From NCBI GenBank assembly GCA_016748015.1, contig JAAOMT010000299.1, positions 1,039,924-1,103,923 of the forward strand: a DNA stretch of 64,000 nucleotides, in the 5' to 3' direction. Origin of the DNA: Geosiphon pyriformis (taxonomy: Eukaryota; Glomeromycota; Glomeromycetes; Archaeosporales; Geosiphonaceae). Below, piece by piece: positions 11,954 to 25,207 of this stretch; the first letter of the stretch is position 1; each line of letters begins with the position of its first letter. The notes beneath the pieces are model-generated. The model was not told the origin of the DNA. It saw only the letters and a list, made by a program, of their open reading frames with translations, and did no database searches. Position numbers and translations under genes: made by a program.

Positions 11954-12632
11954 TGTTATAGTTGAAACTCATACTTTTTATTAGTTATCACATATATTAA
12001 CCACTAATATTATATAATTAATTACCCTATTTTTAGATAGTAATTATTAACCTGATCATTGACTTGATCATTGACTTAATTGTTGATCTGATTATTGACC
12101 ACTTTTAATAGCTATATAAGCAATAAATCTTTTAGCTGTAGAAAAACATGTCAGAAATTAAGGAAATCAAATAAATAAAATAACAACTTTTATCTCAATT
12201 TTTTTCTTATTGCTAATTTCTTTTTTCTTACTTTCAAGTATTTAAATATCTTAAGATAAAAGATTACTTGTTGGTTATTTTCTATCTTTTCCTGAAATGT
12301 GTAATTGTAGCATTTGAAGATTATTGAATAAAATATGACTAAAGAATACATCTAATACCTGATATTGAATTCTAAAAATGCTGATATAAAGCATAAAATT
12401 ATACCAGTATGTAATTATTTGTTGACAGTACAGACTATTTCTCTACTTTCAAATTTTCCAGTTATCTTTTAAAAAGCATAGCAACTGAGATATTTTATGA
12501 GACTGATCTTGCACATTAAATCTATACTCATTTAATTTGCTTTTTGAAGTTGAATTTTCTTTAATTCCTTTTATCACCTTACAATCTTGTTCTTTTTTGT
12601 TATCTGTTGGCTTGTAATTCCAATTCATAACA
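11954..12632 (+). repeat. 5' LTR of Ty3 element C
   Basis: This LTR is about 679 bp, with TGTTAT and ATAACA ends. It contains a run of imperfect TGATCATTGACTTGATCATTGAC-type short repeats near 12,050-12,100. A TATATAAG box and AATAAA-like sequence follow at about 12,112-12,130, and these are likely promoter and polyadenylation signals. It aligns end to end with 18,915-19,603. Confidence 0.9.
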
Positions 12633-12689
12633 TAAAAGTGGTGCTTTCTGTGAAATTGTCAAAATCCATTTTGTTTCTTATTATATAGG

Positions 12690-14130
12690 TGATTATTTAT
12701 ACTTGTTACAACAATTAGAAAAACATTTTAAAGCACACAACAAAAACAATCTAAACTTTATTGAACTCTATTTTTTGCTCTTCTGCTTGATTTGCTTCCC
12801 TATTGAAAAACAATCCAGTAGACAATTTCAAGACTTTTGAAACTGGTTTTTAAATAACTATTCAGCTAAAACCTACACAGTTTATACAACTTATTACTTT
12901 GACCAAGCTTATTTTGAAGACAATTTTAAAGAAAAAAACAACAACATTAATCAGCTTTTATATTCTACAATATTTGAACAACAACCCCCTAATTCTGAAT
13001 ACTTAAATCACCAAGTTTATATTTGGATTGCTGCTTATTAATTAGCTAAAACACCTTTGAAACAGAAGAAGAAAGCTATTAAACTGCTCTTATTTTTGAT
13101 TTCTTTTCAAGTAAATCAAAACATTCCACACAAACAGCTACTTCTAAACTAATGACTAATAACTCTATACAATAAAACATTCTGATTGCTCTCTAAGACA
13201 TACAAACTGCTTTAGAGCAAAGAAACAATATTTCATTACTATTATTCAAAGATAATACACAAAATCCAATTAAATAATTAGATGACTTTAAAAGAGCTAT
13301 CACAGCTAACCAATATGATAATGAATACAAATTCTAAATCATTAGTGGCTACTTTCAAGGCTTTTTTGCTACTAGGTTCTCACAAGAAACCAATGCCAAT
13401 GCTCAGCAAAGAATTATTAGATGGACACCAACAAATGCTGAAGAAGACAATATCTCTTTTACTATCTGGTTTGAAATGAAATTTAAAACTTCTATCTTGA
13501 TATTCAAATGGCACATGGAATTAAAAAGAAAAATCCAAGATCCTGATAAAGTTGTAACTAAATATGCCAAAGCAATCAGAAAGTTAATCAAGCAGATAGA
13601 CTTTGGAAGAAATTGGACAGAAAAACAGAAAATTTACTCCTTTACAAAAAGATTAAAAACTAATTTCTTATATGCTCTTTGGCTCCTTTTGGCTTTGAAA
13701 GATAATTTCACAATGAATATAGTCATTGAACTAGCCCAATAAATTGAAGATAATAAAAGAATGCACTTAGAATTCATACTTTCAGTTTTTGCTTCTGCTC
13801 CTATTATGGCTCTTGCTTCTCAAATGGCTGCCACTTTTTTTACTGCCCAAACTCCAAATTCCAATAAACAATTGATAGATAGACTCACAGCCAATCTTGT
13901 CTGGCTATTAGAACCTTTAGCCTAAGCAGTCAGAGAGAATTAACAATCCCAAAGATCCAGATATGAACCCTATTTTAATCAGTTTCAGCAACTCTCTTAT
14001 TAAAGACAACAAAATTGTGGCTTATTTGTGTATTATTGCTGTGGATTAACTGAATATCTCTCCAAAGATTGCAACAATTCTTCTCTGTCTCCTCCAGTTT
14101 TTAGAAATAATAATAATTAAAACAACAGAA
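12690..14130 (+). pseudogene. Ty3 element C gag (decayed)
   Basis: The gag region is broken into short frames. A conserved retroelement gag segment is readable at 13,476-13,790 (KYAKAIRKLIKQIDFGRNWTE, then LALKDN and ELAQ), a core I recognise from glomeromycete Ty3 elements. Downstream, near 14,025-14,075, a degenerate zinc knuckle reads YYCCGLTEYLSKDC, where Tyr replaces the expected His. Stops at several points make it non-functional. The start of gag is uncertain; translation resembling protein begins at about 12,700. Confidence 0.75.
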
Positions 14131-14259
14131 TCAACAATAACAATGTTCTTAATTAAAGATTCAATTATGTTAACATCAATTTTTTTGAAGAGAATCTCTT
14201 AGTTGAAGCTACTGTTTATCAGTCTTTAAACTGATAGGTGCACTTCCAAAGGGTAAGAG

Positions 14260-17200
14260 TGCAAGCCAACCAAAAGAAAACTTTTTTTATGCTTTTAACC
14301 TAACTAATAATGATCATGACATAAATGAACTAGCAATCAATATCTCTAAACCAACAAAGAAGAAAAAAAAAACCAAGATTGATTTCATTCTGGATCCAAA
14401 CAAAGCATCCACATTAACTGCTAATAACAATGAGTTACTAAAGACTAAAGTTTTTAAAAATTCTTTAAAGCTGGAACCCCCAGAAATTGTACAAAAATTT
14501 GGCTTCTATTTCATTATTAAAGATCTCATGGAAACCCCAGCTCACATTATTTTTGGCCAGTTAATAACCCATTCACAATTCAGAAAAATTTTTTGCAAAT
14601 TCTTAATCTCAAAGAAAAAAACACCAAAAACCAATAAACACTCCTAACAAGCTGAATTTGCTGACAATAGTAATGTTATCCCTCTAATTTGCAAAGCCCA
14701 AGTGGCTGGTTATTTCATTAACTTGATTCTAAACAGTGGATCATTTGTAAGTATAATTGTCAAACACTTCCTGAAAGCCATTGGTAGAAAGATTAATAAA
14801 TCTTTAACCAGACCAATGACCAATGTGCATGATAACAAAAAGAAAGGGCTTGGTATAGCCAAAGCTGTTCCTATTTACATCAATAGCATTAGCATTGAGA
14901 CTGACATGGAAGTATCTGAAGCAAAAGAATACACTATTATTGTTGGCAATGAATGGCTTAAGAAGACAAAAGCCTTACTTGATTATGAATTTTGTGAGCT
15001 AACTATCAGATGTGGTAAAAAACCCATTGTGGTTAAATATTGCCATTGGACAACTTGTTCAGTACTCAAGCAGAATTAAAAAGATGAGCAATTAGATGAA
15101 TTAGATGATGAAGAGAGCAATGAAAAAAAAGATCAAGAAGAAACTGTTGAACTCACTTATATCATCTTTATTAGCAATAGCAAGCCACTAAATAATATCA
15201 AAGCTGACAGAAAAAAAATTATAGTAAATAACAAACTAATCTGCTGGCCCTATTATGATATCTTCAAAAGAATTTTTGATAGAAAATCTGGCAAGAAAGC
15301 CAAATACAGTTATTGGTGACATGGTCTTTGTATTTGTTACTAATATAATAAACTCTTGTATTTTCCTAATGATAAATGCAAAACCTGTCTAATCTACTAT
15401 AAAGATTGAGAACTTATTAGCTTAATACCAAGAAAAAAACTAAGAAAAGTACAAAAGTCTTTGAAAGTAAACCATCTGAAATTTAATCATTTACAGTAAA
15501 ACAAAAAAAACTTTTTCTTAAAGAAAAAAAGTAGACATTAAAAATTTGTCGATTAGAAATAGCCCAGTTATCTCAAAAGAAGGTAATACTTCTGAATAAA
15601 TCTATGTAATATAATACACTATTACCACCAGAGAAACTTATCCCATCTATTTGAAGCCTTATTAATCCAATTGATACAATAATGAGTTTATTAAGAAAGA
15701 AATAACCCAAATAAAAAATCTTAGATTTATACAAGAAACCAAGAGTAAATGAGCTTTCTCAGTTGTAGTAGTATCCAAAAAAAACAGAACTCTATGTTTT
15801 TACATTAACTATTATCAATTAAATGCTATCACTATAAGAAACATATATCTACTTCCCAAAATTGATGCAATGCTAAACAAATTCAATGGTGCTGCTTTCT
15901 TCTTAACCATTAACTTAACTGCTGGATTCTGGCAAGTAGAGATGGATCCAGAAAGTAGAAAAAAAACTGCTTTTATTACCAAGTATGGTACCTATAAATT
16001 TACAGTTATGTCTTTTGGTCTCACCAATGCTCCTTCTACCTTTCAACACCTAATAAACAAAGTGTTTGAATCAGTAAAAAAAAACTTTGTTTTGGTTTAT
16101 TTAGACAATATAATGGTATACTCAAAAACCTGGAATAAATACCTTGAACATTTACAAAAGAATTTTTATCTCTTTAAAAATGCTGGTCTTAAGATAATCT
16201 AATTAAATTTTTCTTTAGATAACAATCCACTTAGTTTTTTGGTTATCTTATTACAAAAGATGGAATTTTTTCTAACCCAGCTAAAGTTGAAAAAGTTCAA
16301 AATATTAGACAATTAATGAATGTTTTTGAACTATGCTTTTTTCTTGGTTTGGCTTTTTACTATTACAAATTTATCAAGAATTTCTTTAAAATTTTCTTTC
16401 TTTTTAATCAGCTACTCAGAAAAAATGTCAATTATTACTGAAGCATTTATCAACAAAAAGCTTTTAAAACTTTGAAAGAAAAACTTGTTATTGAACCAAT
16501 CCTTAAACAACCTAACTTGAACCAACCTTTTATCCTGTACATTGATGTATCTGATTATGAACTTAGTGCTGTTTTCTCACAGAAAGATGAAAATAACAGA
16601 AAACATGTTATAGCATATACCAGTAAAATCCTTACACCAGCAGAAAAAAACTATTCAGTTACTAAACAAGAATGCTTGGCAGTAGTTTGGGCTATTAGTT
16701 ACTAAGACCAATATCTTTTTGGTGTAAAATTCCTAGTAGTAACAGATTATCAAGCCAGAACACAAACAAATAACTTGCTGAATACTCTATCTGAATGAAT
16801 TTAACTATGATATTCAATACCACAAAGAAGCAAATTATTAAAATATCAATGTTTTTTTTAGACTTATCATTCAGTGATAGTACAACCTTTTAATCAAACC
16901 AACTTAATTATTAGTAATACTCCCATAAACAAACACAATAATGAACTTGAACAACTATTCTGCCTTAATAGAATTTTTGGGTAAAGAACAATAACTACTA
17001 GAATACATTAGACAGCAAAGAGAACATTTGCACAAACAATCAAATTTCTATTTGATTTACTAAAACCAACTATATAAAAAAAAAAAGATCTTGACCACCC
17101 CTAAAGAGTTATTAAATTTAAAGAAAAAAAAATTGTAATCTACAACATATACACTAATCCATTAGCTAGATATTTTGAAAAAACAAAAACAATTTAGAAA

Positions 17201-18065
17201 ACTTTAACTTGCTATTATTGGCCTACTTTAGGAAAAAATATTGCTGAATATATCAAAACCTGTAATATCTGCCAAAAAAGAGAAAAACCCAATTGAAAAA
17301 AAGATATTTATTTAATTTCTGTTGGCCAACCATTTGACAGAATCGGTATAAATGTTGTTGGACTCTTAATAATAGCTTCTGATGACAATAGATATATTAT
17401 TACAGCTATTGACTATCTTACAAAGTGAATAAAAGCAAAAGCTACTCCAGACCAAACAGTAGTTTCAATAGCCAACTTTATTTATGAAGATATTATCTGC
17501 TATTATGGCTGTTCCAAAGAACTTTTATCTGATAGAAGAAGAGCTTTTCTCAGTACACTGGTTGAAGAACTTTGTAAAAAAGTGAGAATATGTTATAAAC
17601 TTTTTTCTTCTTATTACCTTCAAACAAATGGCTTAATGGAACATTTCAATAAAACACTATATGAAACATTAGCCAAAACCAGTAAAAAAACAAACTTATA
17701 GAACAAAATTTTGTCTTCAGCTTTGTTTGTTTATAAAACTGTGAATTATAACATAATAAGTTATAAAACTTTTTATCTGCTCTATGAACACATAGCAATA
17801 TTACCAATAAAAACTGACATTAAAACAATATCTTTTGAAAAAATCACAATAGAAAATTATAAAAACATTTTGCAAAGAAGACTTGGTACTATTCTTGACT
17901 TATTGGTAGAAGCATAAATAATTGCTTTTAAAAAGATAAAACAGTTCCAAAAAAAACTTAAAAAAAAAACTTATAAAACACTTTCTTTAAGTATTGGTGA
18001 TTTGATATTAGAATACCATTTAAATAGAGACAATGTCTATAGTAATAAATTCTCTAACTAATAGA
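14260..18065 (+). pseudogene. Ty3 element C pol: protease, RT, RNase H, integrase (decayed)
   Basis: The polyprotein region keeps its domain order but has many stops. The protease active site at about 14,722-14,745 reads LNSGS instead of LDSGS, a GAC-to-AAC change that removes the catalytic Asp. The reverse transcriptase (about 15,780-16,200) contains the FWQVEMDPES and FGLTNAPSTFQ blocks, but the catalytic box at 16,098-16,109 reads YLDN instead of YLDD, again G-to-A. RNase H lies at 16,500-16,720, with QKDENNRKHVIAYTSK and KQECLAVVWA. The integrase zinc motif ends at about 17,285 (CNICQKREKP). The integrase catalytic triad is still readable: Asp at 17,411, Asp at 17,531 and Glu at 17,639. 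Confidence 0.88.
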
Positions 18066-18375
18066 AAGAACTCTTTTTAATCAACAAAGTTTTGAATAAT
18101 AGTTCTTATATTCTTTAAGATCAATCTGAAACAATCTTCAATGATCATTTTGTTCATGATATATAACTTAAAAAATATTATAAATGACCTGATTGATTGT
18201 CTGTTGTGATAATACTAACTCAAATAATTAGCAAAAATCAAGTATAAATAAATGCACCATTCTTAAAACAGAAATATCTTCAATTAACATGAATAATTAT
18301 TTCTTGGATCAAAACATTTAAAACACTTTCTATACTCTCTATAAGTATTAGATCAAAAACTATTCAAATACTATT

Positions 18376-18855
18376 TTGACTATTGGAAAACAAACCATCA
18401 TAACTGATAACAGTAGAACACATACTGTTATTAGATCCAAGAAAACCACTACCAAAAGAGAAAAAATTAGTAGCAAAATGGATAAATATCTGTTGAAAAG
18501 TATAATAGCAGCTATATTTTCATCTTTTAGCACAATTAGAAAAACACTCCAAAAAATCTTGCCTATAAACAAAAACTTGTTATATAGAAGGCAATTAAAA
18601 CTCTATGGTTGTTTTGGTAAAATTATAGAAAATATGAAACTAATAAAGAAAATAATTTTAGAGATACAAACAGAAATTTTAGACATTATATGCTTAGATA
18701 TCTCAAGAATTTTAACTATTGCTAAAAAAGCCAAAACTCTAATACAAAGATTTGGTTTCTTGAATAAAAAACTCATTTTACTTCAAATATTATATACTTT
18801 ATTCACCAAAGACTTCAATAAACTAGTTAGCTTTAAATTAAACAAAACTTTTTAA
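18376..18855 (+). CDS. 159-codon open frame between integrase and 3' LTR, unknown
   Basis: This open frame lies downstream of the integrase region and ends 60 bp before the 3' LTR. The product is basic and rich in Ile, Leu and Lys, starting MTIGKQTIITDNSRTH, with no recognised domain, signal peptide or zinc motif. It is one of the longest uninterrupted frames in an element otherwise full of stops. Two readings are possible: an accessory 3' ORF of the Ty3 element, or a chance frame favoured by low stop density. Another frame through the first 100 codons also gives protein-like words separated by stops, so the original reading frame here is not certain. Confidence 0.3.
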   Translation: MTIGKQTIITDNSRTHTVIRSKKTTTKREKISSKMDKYLLKSIIAAIFSSFSTIRKTLQKILPINKNLLYRRQLKLYGCFGKIIENMKLIKKIILEIQTEILDIICLDISRILTIAKKAKTLIQRFGFLNKKLILLQILYTLFTKDFNKLVSFKLNKTF

Positions 18856-18914
18856 ATAGATTATTATATAAATAGCTTGATTTTACTGGAGTTTAATCTC
18901 TTTGGAGAGGATGA

Positions 18915-19603
18915 TGTTATAGTTAAAACTTATACTTTTTATTAATTATTACATGTATTAACCACTGATATTATATAATTAGTCACTCTATTTTTAGATG
19001 GTGATTATTGACCTAATCAATGATCTGACTATTGACTTGATCATTGACCTAGTCATTGACTTGATTATTGACCACTTTTAATAGCTATATAAGCAATAAA
19101 TCTCTTAGTTGTAGAAAAACTTCTCAGAAATCAAAGAAATTAAATAAATAAAATAACAACTTTTATCTCAATTTTTCTTTTATTGCTAATTTTTTTTCCT
19201 ATTTTCAAGTATCTGAATATTTTGAGATAAAATATTACTTGTTGGTTATTTTTTATCTTTTCCTAGAATATGTAATTGTAGCATTTGAAGATTATTGAAT
19301 AAAACATGACTGAAGAATACATCTAATACCTAATATTGAATTCTAAAAGCACTAATGTGAGGCATAGAATTATACTAGTGTGTAATTATTTGTTGACAGT
19401 ATGGACTATTTTTCTATCTTTAGATTCCCCAGTTATCTTTTAAAAAGCATAGCAACTAAGATATTTTATAAAACTGATCTTGCACATTAAATTCATACTC
19501 ATTTAATTTGCTCTTTGATGTAGAATTTTCTTTAATTTCTTTCATCACCATACAATTTTGTTCTTTCTTGCTATCTATTAGCTTGTTACTTCAACCCATA
19601 ACA
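18915..19603 (+). repeat. 3' LTR of Ty3 element C
   Basis: This LTR is about 689 bp and aligns along its whole length with the 5' LTR. It has the same TGTTAT and ATAACA ends and the same TGACC/TGATCATTGACTTGA short-repeat cluster (19,005-19,075). Many of the differences between the two LTRs are transitions. Confidence 0.9.
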
Positions 19604-22213
19604 GTATCATAAAAATCAGATATAGTACCAATCTTATGATTAACAACTGCCAATAACAAGTTTATATTTAGAAAAACATAGTTAATAATTTTTGCAACAC
19701 CTTTAGAATTGCTCCAAGTAGAAGTCTTAACCAAAGAATGTTTGTTAAAAATATTTATTAATCTTATATTTGAGTATTTTCCAAAACTTGTATATTTCTT
19801 AAAACTATCTTTATTAAAATTTTTATTCAGAATTACAAAAGAACTGAAACCAACTGTTCTTAAAATAAATAAGTTAACTTTGGAAGCCTGTTTAAACTTA
19901 GTTCCAATTAAAATCTCAGCATACAAGCCCAGAACCATGACTAATAATTTGCTTTTAAACAAAAAATATACCAAAATTAATCTATTAGAGATCTTTTTTA
20001 TCTTAATAATATGTCAAACCAAAGAAACATTTATAATGATAGCCATGTTAGCACTACAAAAACCACTCTTCAAACCAGATGTAAAAATCTGAACTCCATC
20101 AAACCTATTTATAATTCACAATTTAACACTATATTTTATTTTTATTTTTTTAATAATAAATATTATATAACCAAAATTTACATGTTAACAAACAATGTTT
20201 TTTTGTTTTGCCAAATTGTTCATACTTTTGACATTACATATAGCTATTTTTTAAATGAATTTATTTATTGAGACAAAAAACACACCAAAAAATTTAGCAT
20301 ACAACTAAACTAATTTCTCCAAAATTAAATCAAAAAAAACTTCAAAAGTCATTATTTTTAATTTTAAACTGTCCACTTTAATAGTTAAAGATCTTAAAAT
20401 TACTTGGACTCAATATTGAAGCTTTAGTATTTGCCAAAAAAAAAAGAGGAAACAATATTTGTAAACCATTTAAAAATATGTCTAAAACCAAATTCAGATT
20501 TGATGTCATAAAATTTGTTAAAGTAAAAGCAGAAAAAGAAAAAACCAATAGCACCAAGTTCATATTACTAAGTCTTTACACAATATTAGACACTTAATCA
20601 ATCAAAAGCTCCAAAAAATATTCCAAAAAATCTAACTGTTTATTAATTATAAACATATCTTAAAATTTAGAAATCTCCTTTTCAAAGAATAAAACATTAG
20701 AGAAAGAGAGTCCAAGAAATAAAACAGATTAAAAATTAATAGAAACAGCTATTAAAAACACTATTTGGGCCCAAGACTTGTTATCAAAAACAGCTAGTCA
20801 AAAAATAAGCACATTTTTTCTTGCATAGAAATGGGTAAATTAAAAACAATTTTGATTTGAAATAAATTTTTTATAGATCTTTTTCTAAACTAAAACAAAT
20901 GAACCAAAAAAGTTATATTTAAGAGAAAAATATCCAAACTGCTTATATTTTTTATAGCATACTAATTCCAATCTAGTCCAAAAAAGTTTTATACCACTAA
21001 AAATTGGCTTTGTATAAAATACAAACTTCAAATTTTTATCTGACTTAAAACCAATTACAGTACAATGAACTCTATTACCAGTTTCTAATAACTAATTAAT
21101 GATAAAAGTTTTTTTGCCAGCTTTTTTCAAAAGAGTGCCAAAATTATATGCAGTTGTATTTACAGACAAAGTAAATAAAAACATCTTAAAATAATTTTTA
21201 AATATCCAAATATCTTAAACTCTTATAGCTTAAGCTATATGTATTGAGTTTTTACTAATTAGGAATAACTACTTAAATGCCAATTAATTTGTTTGATCTG
21301 ATTTAACAAACTCCACTATAATTTTTTGTCATAGTCTAATAAGTTGTAATTTGATAAACACAATTTAATTATACTTAGATACTGCAGCAATAATTATTTT
21401 TTTAGATATATCTATGAGAATTTTTTTGATAATTACAGTCCAATCTGAATGAAATTCTTGTTTCTTAACATTATTGTTTACAATAATTTTTTTTTTGAGC
21501 CAATAATAAGACTTTTTTCATGTTTTCTTCTGATGTAAATATTAATCTAATAATTTTTTCAAATTTTGAGAGAGTAGTAGTCTTTTCAAATCTATTAATT
21601 GTTGAAAAATTTTTTCTAATTATCTGAATTTTTGCTGTTACTAATTTGCTTTCTATAGCTAAAAAATTAATATATAAGACAAAAAATTTTTTAATTAATA
21701 CTTCTATTGAAGTTTTTATTATCTTGGAGTTAATTTATTTTCTGTTCAAAGAGATATTAAGAAAAAGTAAAAGAGATCTAACTTTTTCATTTATATAAAA
21801 ATCAAAAAAACTAAAAAAAAATAGTAACAGCTAAACCAAAAAAAACTACTACCAATACTAGTTACAGAATTATTGTCTTTACTATTATTAGAATTACCAT
21901 TTATATCCGAAAACATACTATTATTAGAACTAGACTTAATTAAGAAAATATCTTTTTTATTACCAGAGTGTTTGATGTTATCAAAAATAATTCTTTTTTT
22001 CTAAGAGAAAAAGCCACTAACAAGATCATGAAAAGTCCCTTTGGACATTTTTTTCTTAAATATATTACTGCTCAAAACAGTTTCTAAATTCACAACAAAA
22101 AGGTTATTGAATTGAAAAATATTGAAGAAAAACAACAAAAAAAAACAAAAACTTTTTTTTCAAAATTATGTTTTTTGGGGAATTTGGAATATAGGAAAGA
22201 AAAAAGTTTTATT
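19604..22213 (-). mobile_element. LINE-A, 5' third (endonuclease, ORF1, 5'UTR)
   Basis: This is the 5' end of LINE-A, read on the minus strand. A 127-codon frame at 19,974-19,591 retains endonuclease text (VLGLYAEI, SFVILNKNFN, STWSNSKGVAKIINYVF) that matches the LINE-B and LINE-D endonucleases. The rest corresponds to ORF1, with stops throughout. The 5' end lies near 22,213, where the sequence aligns with the start of LINE-D at about 33,150-33,196. The TSD candidate TTTACATAA follows at 22,214-22,222. Confidence 0.83.
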
Positions 22214-22222
22214 TTTACATAA

Positions 22223-25207
22223 ATATAAACATAATAATAATAATAATAATATATTTATTAAAATAACTAAAATTATTATTTGGCTGTATTGCTTGATATA
22301 ATTGTTTTTGGTTAATTATTACTTATTAAAAAGCAAAATAAGTTGTATTTTAATATGTATTTTTATTTAATTAAAAAACAATATTATTTATTTTAAAAAA
22401 TTAAGTTAATATTAAAATTAATAATTAACAAATAATTATTAACTATAAATTTTTTTTAAGTAAATAACTTTTGTTTTAATATTTAATATATTTTTAAAAA
22501 ACAATATTAAAATATTGGGAATTGCTAGATCTATTTATAATACGTGATATCATTTTACATCATAGTTTTGTATTCAACTATATATAGAAACATATTAATA
22601 AATATTATAGTTGTTCATAACGAAGTGTTTTTTAATTATAAAACACTATAAATTACTTAAGGCATAATAAAAAATTAAATATATAATCTATATTCAATTT
22701 TATTTTTTATTTTAATTAAACTAATATTTATTTGAATTACTAATAAATAATTCTTAAAATTCTATATATATTAATATCATATATTGTAAATGGATCAATT
22801 TAGCAATTTCCTAATTCCTAATTTAATTTACTCTTATTATTTTTAATTTAAATATTTTAAAATAAAAATTATAATTTTTTATTATTTTTTAGCTTTAATA
22901 AAAAATTATTAAATAACTATTTATTAAAAAACAATAATATTTTTTGTCAAATTATTCTTAATTTTTAAATTTTATAAAATTTTATAAAATTATTTTAATT
23001 TTTTTATTGCAAAAAACACAAATTTAATTTGTTGTTTATAAATAAAATAATTTGAATTATATAAATAAAAATTCGAAAAAAGTTTTTGTTTTATTATTAT
23101 AATTTTTTTAATATTTTTATAAGATATAAACTTAATTGTTTAAGAATTAATAACTATTACTAATAATAATATAACTAAAAAAAATTTATAAAAGTATTAT
23201 ATAATTTTATTTATAAGCTAAAAGAATTTCAAAAATTTTAAGAATAAAATAGTTTTTCTTTAAACAAAGTTTTTATTTTTAAATAATAAAATAGTTTTTT
23301 TTAGTGTTTTTAATAATATTAAGACATATATTATAAAAACTTATAATAATTAATATTAGTTTTAATGTTAATAAAAACAAAGCTTTTTTGAATTTTAAAA
23401 TAAATATTCTTAAAGCAAAAAAAATAAATATTAACAAAATAAAAATATTATTAATAAATACAATTTGTTATAATTATAAAAATAATAAAATAGTTCTCTT
23501 TTTTTTTTGTTTAAATTAATTGATTTGTTTTTATAATTATTAAAAAAAATTAAAAGTTACTATTAAAATATTTAATGTTTTGATCATATTATAACTTTTA
23601 ATGCTTTTTTATAATATTAGTCTTTAAATATTTTAATATATTTTAAAAGTTTTTGTTATATCTAAAAGTTTTATTAATTTATTTTTTAAGTTGTATTTAT
23701 TTAAAGTTTTTTAAAGATTAATATTAATAATAAGATTTGTTATCAATTATTATTTGATAAAATTGTTGTAATTATATTCAGTTAAACTTATATTATTTAA
23801 TTATAATTGGTAAAATTAAGTATTGTTTTTTTATTTTTTTTGATAAATAAACAATTTTTGATAAAATTAATTTTAAAATACTGTTTCTGTTTTTATTAAG
23901 TTATTATAATATTAAATTACATTATTATAATAATTATATTACTAATTATATTTGTATTTTTTTTGCTTTTTTAGACTATTTATAAATCTTTAATAAAAAA
24001 TAAAAAAATAAATTAGTATTCTGTTAATTATTATAATTAAAAACAATTGGTTTAAATTGTTAAAATTTTAAAAATATTATATAATTTGTATTTGGCTTTG
24101 AATTATAAATTTTTAGATAAAAAATATTTTTATTGAAATTTTAAAAATAAAAATTTAATTAAATTTAATTACTTTAGTTTAATTTTAAATTTTAAATTAA
24201 AACTATTTATATATAAAATATATTTTTAGTTCTATAAAATAGCTTTTAAAAACTTGATATTTTATAATATTTTCTATATTATTTGGTTATTATTTATTAT
24301 AATCTATTATTTTATATTATTTTATGCTTTTTTATTTAATATTATTATTGATTATTTGATATTATTATTATTTTAGTGTATATTATTATATATTTATCAT
24401 GATTATTTTTAATTGGTTGGTTTTTTTTACTTTAATAATATTGTTTTTTTTTAAAATTGAGTTTTTGTAAAATTGTAAAATTTTTTAATTATCTTTTTAA
24501 TATTGTTAATAATTAAAATATTTATAATTAGATTTAAAAGTACTTGTAAATAATGTTTAAAAAACTAAGTATAATTAATAAATAATTTTAAAATTAATTA
24601 TTATGTTGTTTTTTTTAATAAATTATTTAACTTGTTATAAAATTTTTTTGTTGAATAATTATTATTATAATCTGATTAATATTTAATTATTTATTAATTT
24701 TATATATAACAAAAATTGTTAAAATCTTTTTTTATAGAGGTTTAACTATATTAAATATTAATAAGTTTTATTATTCATAAGTAAAAAATTATATTTGTTT
24801 TATTTTAATAAACTGTTAATATTAATGTTCTTTTTTTTGTAATAAATTTTTATTTTAAATAATTAAAAATAAGTGTTTTATCTTGTATATTTTTTTTCTA
24901 ATTTAATTTTATTTAGTAGTTAAGTTAATTTTTTGTAATTAATATATATATTAAATAGTTGCTTTATATAATATTTTCAATTTTATATGACTTAATAAAT
25001 AATAAAATATTTTAAATTAATAATACTGTATTTTTGTTTTGTAATATTTATATTTCTGTTAGTATAAACAATAAAATATTCTTTGTTACTTTAACTAATT
25101 TGAAATAAATTTTTTATTAAAGTCAAGATAAATTAATATTAATGTTTTAATTAATCAATATTTTAGGTAATTAAAATTTTTTTGTTAATAATTAGTTTAT
25201 TTATATA
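22223..25207. other. A+T desert, no gene recognised
   Basis: This is about 3 kb of extreme A+T sequence with no long open frame. A short stretch at 22,530-22,630 keeps a few C and G bases. Given its neighbours it is probably decayed repeats, but I could not match it to any element in the window. Confidence 0.6.

Larger units (their letters stand above)
11954..19603 (+). mobile_element. Ty3/gypsy LTR retrotransposon C, nested in LINE-A
   Basis: This is a 7.65-kb element bounded by two LTRs that begin TGTTAT and end ATAACA. It has gag, protease, reverse transcriptase, RNase H and integrase in the Ty3 order, so integrase follows RNase H. A TGG-initial primer-binding-site candidate starts at 12,639, and a purine-rich tract (about 18,901-18,914) precedes the 3' LTR. 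Gag and pol are broken by many stops and are strongly A+T-rich. The LTRs differ from each other at many positions, so the insertion is not recent. It interrupts the endonuclease region of LINE-A. Confidence 0.9.

Noticed and set aside
11954-12632. Short-spaced TGATCATTGACTTGA repeats, considered as a CRISPR-like array
   Set aside because: The units are short, imperfect and inside both LTRs, so they are LTR promoter repeats.
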